Assembly (NCBI RefSeq): GCF_017115105.1
Contig: NZ_JABXKH010000103.1
Span: 1-64,000, forward strand
Direction of reading: 5' to 3'
DNA from: Nostoc sp. NMS2
GTDB lineage: Bacteria > Cyanobacteriota > Cyanobacteriia > Cyanobacteriales > Nostocaceae
Length of the DNA stretch: 64,000 nucleotides
The translations under genes were made by a program, and so were the position numbers. Shown piece by piece: positions 62,525 to 64,000 of this stretch. Position 1 is the first letter of the stretch, and each line of letters opens with the position of its first letter. The notes below the pieces were generated by a model. The model ran no database searches and was not told the DNA's origin. It worked only from the letters and a program-made list of their open reading frames with translations.

Positions 62525-62905
62525 ATGAATCGAATTCTCAAACGCGCATTTCTACCCAGTTTCATGGCTGCCAGTTTAACTGGAATCTCCTTAGTTCCTC
62601 TTCAACCAGCAGCAGCTAACGACCGAATTTTAGGAGATGCAGCCCTTGGTGCTGGTACTTGTGTAGTAACTGGAGCTGCTAGAAGACGTGGTACTGTTTT
62701 ACGCAATGCTGCTAAGTGTGCTGCGGCTGGTGCCGCCGTCAATTTGGTTGGACGTAAGAAAAAACGTAACTTAGGTAGAGATGCCGCAGTCGGTGCAGCA
62801 AGTAGCGCCGGGGTTCGCGCTATTCTTGGCGGGCGCGAAGATGTGGCTGGCGATTTATTAGATGGCGCAGCAGCCGGTGCAGCTATTAATATTTTGAGGA
62901 GATAA
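62525..62905 (+). CDS. Secreted glycine/alanine-zipper protein
   Basis: 126 residues. A ribosome site (GAAGGT) precedes ATG 62525. Signal peptide (FLPSFMAASLTGISLVPLQP, cut near PAAAN). The mature part has glycine-zipper segments (GDAALGAGTCVVTGAARRRG; DGAAAGAAINILRR) and basic patches. Such proteins associate with membranes; function unknown. Confidence 0.7.
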   Translation: MNRILKRAFLPSFMAASLTGISLVPLQPAAANDRILGDAALGAGTCVVTGAARRRGTVLRNAAKCAAAGAAVNLVGRKKKRNLGRDAAVGAASSAGVRAILGGREDVAGDLLDGAAAGAAINILRR

Positions 62906-62992
62906 ACTCTCAATTCGTAATCTCTAATTTTGAGAGTTTACGAATTTATCTAATCTCCGGCTGGTGCGTCTGGTGTTGCAGCAATTAGTATG

Positions 62993-63238
62993 TTAAAAAA
63001 ATAAAATATTTTTCCTTGATGCCTTTTTCTTAGCGCTATTAACCCAAGTACCTTGTTCCTTGCCATACCCTTCAATTTCAATTATTAGAGACGATATGGA
63101 AATTCCCATATCGTTCCCAAGTGCTTGTAAATAGTCTTTTGTAGACTTTAGCCTTACAGCGCTTCCGGCTATTATGCAATATAGTTTTCTTCTTACCCTT
63201 CTCCTATCATCGCTTTCAGCTTTTAGGATGTACCTCAT
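62993..63238 (-). CDS. Uncertain small ORF, 81 residues
   Basis: Basic protein starting MRYILKAESDDRRRVRRKLY, then DYLQALGNDMGISISSLIIE. It has a mixed helical/beta pattern that could be real, but there is no clear ribosome site and no family. Could be a chance ORF. Confidence 0.3.
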   Translation of the reverse strand: MRYILKAESDDRRRVRRKLYCIIAGSAVRLKSTKDYLQALGNDMGISISSLIIEIEGYGKEQGTWVNSAKKKASRKNILFF

Positions 63239-63508
63239 AGCTGCCGGAAGTGCTGTATGTAGTCAGACAAAAGTTTACGGTTAGCTTTAGTCGTCTGGGT
63301 GGCATTAACATAGCCCTTGGGTATCGCGTATTTGGCTATCTACCCAGACTGGGGCATTTGGTTAATTTCTGAATCACACCAAAAGTATGTCAGCATTATA
63401 ATTGGCTTACTTTTTGTAAATGAGTTTGGCAAAGCGATCGCGTTGCTTCCTGGCTGGCGATCGCTTTTGCATTATCACTACCTCAGTGTAATCAAAAAAC
63501 TCTAAAAA

Positions 63509-63525
63509 TACAAGCTAGTGTTGTA
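63509..63525. promoter_or_regulatory. Candidate operator upstream of the XRE gene
   Basis: TACAAGCTAGTGTTGTA: near-palindrome, 5 of 6 arm positions matched. It is followed by AATTA and is 17 bp before the ATG at 63543. A better copy is at 63855-63871. Confidence 0.5.
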
Positions 63526-63542
63526 AATTAGAGGAGAGCTAA

Positions 63543-63854
63543 ATGACAGAGGAGGTCTGCTTTGTGAAACTGTCCTATGTATCTCGTTTTACTTGGGATG
63601 AAGAAACAGCACAGCGATTGAGAAAACTACGGGGTAAAACTAGCCGAGATAAATTAGCGAGTAAAGCTGGTCGCAGCAATACTTTTATCCAAAACCTTGA
63701 ATGGGCAAACCCTGGAAATAGACCAGAATCAATTTCCAAAGAAGATGCATTTGCTATTTGTAATGCGCTTGATGTACCTATTTGGAAGTTATTTCCAGCG
63801 TTAGTAATTAATCCTGAAAGTTTACAAGAAATATGCAAAATTCTATTGACATAA
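63543..63854 (+). CDS. XRE-family regulator
   Basis: 103 residues with ribosome site GAGGAG upstream of ATG 63543. HTH: TAQRLRKLRGKTSRDKLASK then AGRSNTFIQNLEWANPG. The rest (DAFAICNALDVPIWKLFPAL) is a standard helical end. Palindromes just before and after the gene suggest autoregulation. Confidence 0.82.
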   Translation: MTEEVCFVKLSYVSRFTWDEETAQRLRKLRGKTSRDKLASKAGRSNTFIQNLEWANPGNRPESISKEDAFAICNALDVPIWKLFPALVINPESLQEICKILLT

Positions 63855-64000
63855 TACAACATAGTGTTGTAAATTATATATACAAGAGAGGAATTGAGCG
63901 CGATGCCTCTCAGAGAAACAAAAAAGCGCTCAAAACTCAAACCAAACAAATTGAATTAGCAACAAAACTATTAGAAACCAATAGCCGGCGGGATGAGTAG
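63833..64000 (+). CDS. Small ORF overlapping the XRE gene, ends at the window edge
   Basis: 55 residues from ATG 63833, overlapping the XRE gene by 22 bp and ending with TAG at 64000. Reads MQNSIDIIQHSVVNYIYKRG and then is strongly basic and helical (KKALKTQTKQIELATKLLET). The second half looks coding; the true start may differ, since the palindrome at 63855 lies inside the ORF. Confidence 0.35.
   Translation: MQNSIDIIQHSVVNYIYKRGIERDASQRNKKALKTQTKQIELATKLLETNSRRDE
63855..63871. promoter_or_regulatory. Second candidate XRE operator
   Basis: TACAACATAGTGTTGTA: perfect 6-bp arms (TACAAC, GTTGTA), 5-bp spacer, followed by AATTA. It directly follows the XRE stop codon. Confidence 0.55.

Larger units (their letters stand above)
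62906..63542. other. Intergenic region with an uncertain minus-strand ORF
   Basis: Contains 62993-63238, described separately. A plus ORF at 63317-63505 has no convincing start and spans two HIP1 sites (near 63437 and 63458). The palindrome at 63509-63525 precedes the XRE gene. Confidence 0.5.

Noticed and set aside
63317-63505. 62-codon plus ORF
   Set aside because: No convincing start, and it runs across two HIP1 sites in an intergenic region.

Overview
The window looks like DNA of a filamentous heterocyst-forming cyanobacterium (Nostocales). The grounds are the many HIP1 octamers (GCGATCGC), the heptamer repeat blocks of the GGCAGAA/GGCAGGA type, tiny dispersed repeats nested in HIP1 sites, and protein families typical of Nostoc and relatives (DUF3854 replication protein, DUF1392-like, DUF5674-like, TPR-CHAT, RTX/VCBS proteins, a cytokinin-dehydrogenase-like enzyme). 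No rRNA, tRNA or CRISPR was found. I cannot tell from sequence alone whether this is a large plasmid or a chromosome carrying plasmid-derived DNA.

Layout. 1-12 kb is a plasmid- or element-like block: a partial gene, a Dam-type methyltransferase plus HNH endonuclease (restriction-modification pair), then a long minus-strand series (2.4-11.5 kb) with a CyRepA1/DUF3854-type replication protein at its distal end, an AlkB dioxygenase, a BRO/DinD-like protein and many small unknown genes. A divergent XRE regulator at 11.7 kb faces this series across a 10-bp inverted repeat. 12-20 kb holds a DNA-binding-like protein whose gene contains six in-frame 39-bp repeats, each with a 17-bp palindrome, scattered broken copies of that gene, an antitoxin-like gene, and a frameshifted TPR-CHAT protease. 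20-24 kb has a frameshifted dGTPase, a YbaK-type deacylase, and a repeat-rich zone where a four-helix-bundle gene and an IS4-type transposase remnant are each split by heptamer-repeat insertions.

24-30 kb carries a secreted VCBS/RTX protein with ten 57-residue repeats and a TIGR03032-GNAT-TPR fusion. 30-33.6 kb is a transglutaminase-like gene broken twice: by a short repeat insertion and by a complete 1,704-bp IS with 19-bp terminal repeats and an 11-bp target duplication. 33.7-50 kb contains a CAAX-type protease, a Tat-exported FAD oxidase related to cytokinin dehydrogenases, a secreted protein split by a 22-bp tandem duplication, a DUF1998 helicase, a WD40 protein, small enzymes (ABM monooxygenase, short-chain dehydrogenase, glutathione transferase) and an S1/P1 nuclease.

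51-56.5 kb is the most interesting part: three consecutive same-strand genes encode a two-TM sensor/coiled-coil protein ending in a NERD nuclease domain, a lipoprotein fusing a PhnD-like binding domain to an SNase domain, and an e(P4)/class C acid phosphatase. I propose this as a candidate uncharacterised envelope nucleic-acid or phosphate sensing/processing system. 56.7-64 kb has an HU gene preceded by an overlapping 15-codon leader ORF, a GIY-YIG protein, a coiled-coil/TIM-barrel/HEAT gene trio, a truncated GOLPH3-like gene, a small secreted glycine-rich protein, and an XRE regulator flanked by two near-identical palindromes.

A general feature is the number of broken genes caused by recognisable events (IS, repeat insertions, a short tandem duplication, single-base indels). 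The indels could be assembly errors; the insertions and duplication cannot easily be.
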